From contig NZ_CP029078.1 in NCBI RefSeq assembly GCF_005222485.1, positions 7,689,501 to 7,753,500 on the forward strand: 64,000 nucleotides of DNA. Direction: 5' to 3'. The first letter of the stretch is position 1. Each line of letters begins with the position of its first letter. This document shows positions 61,846-64,000 of the stretch, one piece after another. A program made the position numbers and the translations under genes. Under the pieces are notes generated by a model, which did no database searches, was not told the origin of the DNA, and saw only the letters and a list, made by a program, of their open reading frames with translations. Source of the stretch: Streptomyces griseoviridis. Lineage in GTDB: Bacteria > Actinomycetota > Actinomycetes > Streptomycetales > Streptomycetaceae.

Positions 61846-63108
61846 ATGTCCGCCCCGCCTTCCGACCACCGCTGCCCCTACCGCCTGGACGGCAGCGCCG
61901 CCGATCTGCACGGTGAAGCCGCGGCACTGCGGGCGCGGGGGCCCGCCGCCCGCGTCGAACTGCCCGGTGGGGTGCGGGCGTGGTCGGTGACCGACCCGGG
62001 CCTCGTCCGGCGGCTGCTGGCCCACCCCCGGGTCTCCAAGGACGCCCACCGGCACTGGCCCGCCTTCCTCGACGGCGACCTCCCCGCCGACTGGCCGCTG
62101 CGGGTGTGGGTCGACATCCGCACCGTCCAGACCGCCTACGGGGACGACCACCACCGGCTGCGCCGCCCGCTGGTCCCCGCCTTCGCCGCCCGCCGGGTAC
62201 GCGGACTGGCGCCGTGGATCGAGGAGACCACCGGCACGCTGCTCGACGGCCTCGCGGCGGCGGCGGCCACCGCCCCCGACGGGGTCGTCGACCTGCGCGC
62301 GGGCTTCGCCACCCGGCTGCCGTGGCTGACGGTCTGCGCGCTGGTCGGCCTCCCGCGGGAGTTGCACGACGGCTTCCAGGCGGTCACCGACACGGTGTTC
62401 ACCACCGATCTCACCGCCGAACAGGCCGCCGCCGTCACGGCCGGCGCCGGCAAACTCCTCGCGGACCTGCTCGCCCGCAAGACCGAGCACCCCGCCGACG
62501 ACGTCGCCTGCACCCTGATCGACGCCCACCGCGCGGGCCTGCTCAGCGAACGCGAACTCGCCGACAGCGTCTGGATGATGATCGGCGCCGGATACGGCAC
62601 CACGGCGAACCTCCTCGACCACGCCGTCGTCAACCTGCTCACCCACACCGGCCAGTTGGACCTGGTGCTGTCGGGGCGGGCGGGCTGGGACCAGGTCGTG
62701 GAGGAGACGCTGCGCCACCAGGCGCCGGTGGCCAACTTCATGATGCGGTTCCCCACCGAGGACCTGCACGACGAGCCGACCGGGCTGACGTTCGCCCGCG
62801 GCGACGCCCTCGTCATCAACTACGCGGCGGCCGGGCGCGATCCCGGGGTGCACGGACCGGACGCCGACGTCTTCGACATCACCCGCGCCACCGCCCGCGA
62901 GCACCTGGCGTTCAGCCCAGGACCCAACCACTGCCTGGGCGCCGAACTCGCCCGCCTCGAAGGGCGCATCGCGCTGTCCGCGCTGTTCGCCCGCTTCCCG
63001 CACCTCGAACTCGCCGTCGAAGCAGACCAGTTGACACCGCTGCCCTCCCTCATCTTCAACGGGCACCGGGAGATCCCCGTACGGCTCGAAGGAAACCCCC
63101 ACAGGTGA
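61846..63108 (+). CDS. cytochrome P450
   Basis: 420 residues from ATG 61846 (GAGG upstream; GTG 61840 possible). Heme-thiolate Cys363 in [15 protein letters not shown]; ExxR in [10 protein letters not shown]-helix AGYGTTANL at 248-256. The acid that normally precedes the conserved Thr is Gly251, which is unusual and can change oxygen activation. Soluble class I bacterial type. Product-tailoring role in the adjoining cluster is inferred from position. The stop is 2 bp before the NRPS start. Confidence 0.9.
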   Translation: MSAPPSDHRCPYRLDGSAADLHGEAAALRARGPAARVELPGGVRAWSVTDPGLVRRLLAHPRVSKDAHRHWPAFLDGDLPADWPLRVWVDIRTVQTAYGDDHHRLRRPLVPAFAARRVRGLAPWIEETTGTLLDGLAAAAATAPDGVVDLRAGFATRLPWLTVCALVGLPRELHDGFQAVTDTVFTTDLTAEQAAAVTAGAGKLLADLLARKTEHPADDVACTLIDAHRAGLLSERELADSVWMMIGAGYGTTANLLDHAVVNLLTHTGQLDLVLSGRAGWDQVVEETLRHQAPVANFMMRFPTEDLHDEPTGLTFARGDALVINYAAAGRDPGVHGPDADVFDITRATAREHLAFSPGPNHCLGAELARLEGRIALSALFARFPHLELAVEADQLTPLPSLIFNGHREIPVRLEGNPHR

Positions 63109-63110
63109 AC

Positions 63111-64000
63111 ATGAACCAGCACGCGTCCTACCCGTTGACGGCGTACCAGCGGGACGTGTGGTCCGTCGGTTCCCGGGCGCCGGGGTCGCCGCAGTTCAAC
63201 TGCGTGCTCCACGAACGGCTGCCGGGCGGGATCGACCGCGACCGGCTCGCCGACAGCGTGGAGCGGGCGCTGCACCGCCACGAAACGGTCCGGCTGCGGT
63301 TCGCCGACCGCGCGGGCGTGCCCTTCCAGCGGCTGACCGCGGAACGCGTCCCGGTCACCGTGCTCGACCTGTCGCGCACGTCCGAGCCCGCCGCGGCCTG
63401 CGCCGCGTGGATGCGCGACTCGCTGGCCCGCGCCCTGCCGCTCACCGGCGGCTGCCTCGTCGAGGCCACCGTCCTGCTGGAGAGCCGGGACGTCACGCAT
63501 CTGCACCTCAAGGCGCACCACATCGTCGCCGACGGCTGGACCCTCGACCGGCTGAGCCACGAGATCCTCCAGGACTGTGCCCGCGACCCGCGCACCATCG
63601 CCCCCGCTGACATCCCCGAGGCGCCCTCCTACCTCGCGCTGGTCGAGGAGGACGCCGCCTACCGCGCCGGTCCGGACGGCGACCGCGACCGCGCCTTCTT
63701 CCGCGCGTACCTCGACGACCTCACTCCGGCCCTCTTCCCCCGCCCGGCGGACGCCCGTTGGACCGCGGACCGCGCGACGGACGCCCCGGTGGCCGACGGT
63801 GGTTCCCGGAACCGGGCCCGGCACTCCTTCGTGATCGACGGCGACCTCGTCGGCCGGGTCCGCGCGGCGGGCTTCTGGCCGTTCACCTACGTCGCGGCGA
63901 TGCTCGGCACGTATCTGACACGGCTGCACCGGAGTGAGGAGGTCGTCCTCGGCGTCCCCTTCCTCAACCGGTCGGCGGCACGCAACGGTGACGTCCTCGG
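63111..64000 (+). CDS. NRPS condensation domain, N-terminal part (cut by window edge)
   Basis: ATG 63111 (or GTG 63105 overlapping the P450 stop) opens a frame that stays open to the edge, 296 residues seen. C1-like YPLTAYQRDVW, C2-like RHETVRLRF and C3 HHIVADGW with the catalytic second His and structural Asp. It begins directly with a condensation domain, which means the protein is either an initiation module accepting an external acyl group or a middle part of an NRPS assembly line. Adenylation and carrier domains should follow beyond the window. Confidence 0.9.
   Translation, partial: MNQHASYPLTAYQRDVWSVGSRAPGSPQFNCVLHERLPGGIDRDRLADSVERALHRHETVRLRFADRAGVPFQRLTAERVPVTVLDLSRTSEPAAACAAWMRDSLARALPLTGGCLVEATVLLESRDVTHLHLKAHHIVADGWTLDRLSHEILQDCARDPRTIAPADIPEAPSYLALVEEDAAYRAGPDGDRDRAFFRAYLDDLTPALFPRPADARWTADRATDAPVADGGSRNRARHSFVIDGDLVGRVRAAGFWPFTYVAAMLGTYLTRLHRSEEVVLGVPFLNRSAARNGDVL

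Overview
The window is a high-GC (roughly 70-plus percent, third codon positions almost always G or C) stretch of an actinobacterial chromosome. Gene families (hopanoid operon, conservon, Tdh/Kbl, GlxA regulators, DUF6126 and DUF742 proteins, leaderless promoters, GTG/TTG starts) point to Streptomyces or a close relative. Genes are dense, many joined by ATGA/GTGA/TGATG stop-start overlaps.

Layout. 1-6550: mixed housekeeping genes (5' part of tex, an SCO6745-type protein, two DJ-1/PfpI proteins, an enoyl-CoA hydratase, an ATP-binding anti-sigma-like protein, type 1 isopentenyl-diphosphate isomerase, a zinc/cobalt-type CDF exporter). 6985-14042: a tightly coupled cassette with two CDP-alcohol phosphatidyltransferases, a LicC-like nucleotidyltransferase, a glycerol-1-phosphate-dehydrogenase-like enzyme, a GT2 glycosyltransferase and a two-gene polysaccharide/teichoic-acid-type ABC exporter. 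It looks like a pathway that makes and exports a CDP-activated polyol-phosphate glycoconjugate. 14353-27232: a complete hopanoid operon (hpnC, hpnD, a 45-aa microprotein, hpnE, polyprenyl synthase, shc, hpnG, hpnH, ispG, dxs, hpnO) that supplies its own MEP-pathway enzymes and, with idi nearby, makes an isoprenoid district. 27357-28155: an XRE-cupin regulator with a 39-aa membrane microprotein behind two near-identical palindromes. 28171-35219: a tyrosine phosphatase, a LysM-M23 endopeptidase under a ydaO-type (c-di-AMP) riboswitch, an SGNH hydrolase, a TetR regulator, an amino-acid dehydrogenase and a metallo-beta-lactamase-fold hydrolase.

35604-39925: a conservon (CvnA-D plus a GAF protein), followed by a 72-bp tandem repeat and a GPP34 protein. 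40959-50885: transporters and small regulators, the threonine-degradation pair tdh-kbl with a LysR gene, an XRE-cupin/GNAT pair, and an MFS transporter with a repeat-built Gly-rich N-terminus. 51055-52771: a split transketolase behind a MerR-type promoter; its N-terminal gene carries a one-base insertion at the 3' end. 52884-52957: tRNA-Pro(GGG).

Beyond the tRNA the DNA looks more accessory: a secreted Gly-rich protein, an EACC1-caspase conflict system whose EACC1 gene is out of frame at a G7 tract, a divergent KAS III-like enzyme, a SnoaL-like protein, an SDR with an altered active site and an EF-hand protein. The right edge (60992-64000) enters a biosynthetic cluster with a methyltransferase, a P450 and the start of an NRPS condensation domain that runs off the window. 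All functions are inferred by reading the sequence; no database search was run.
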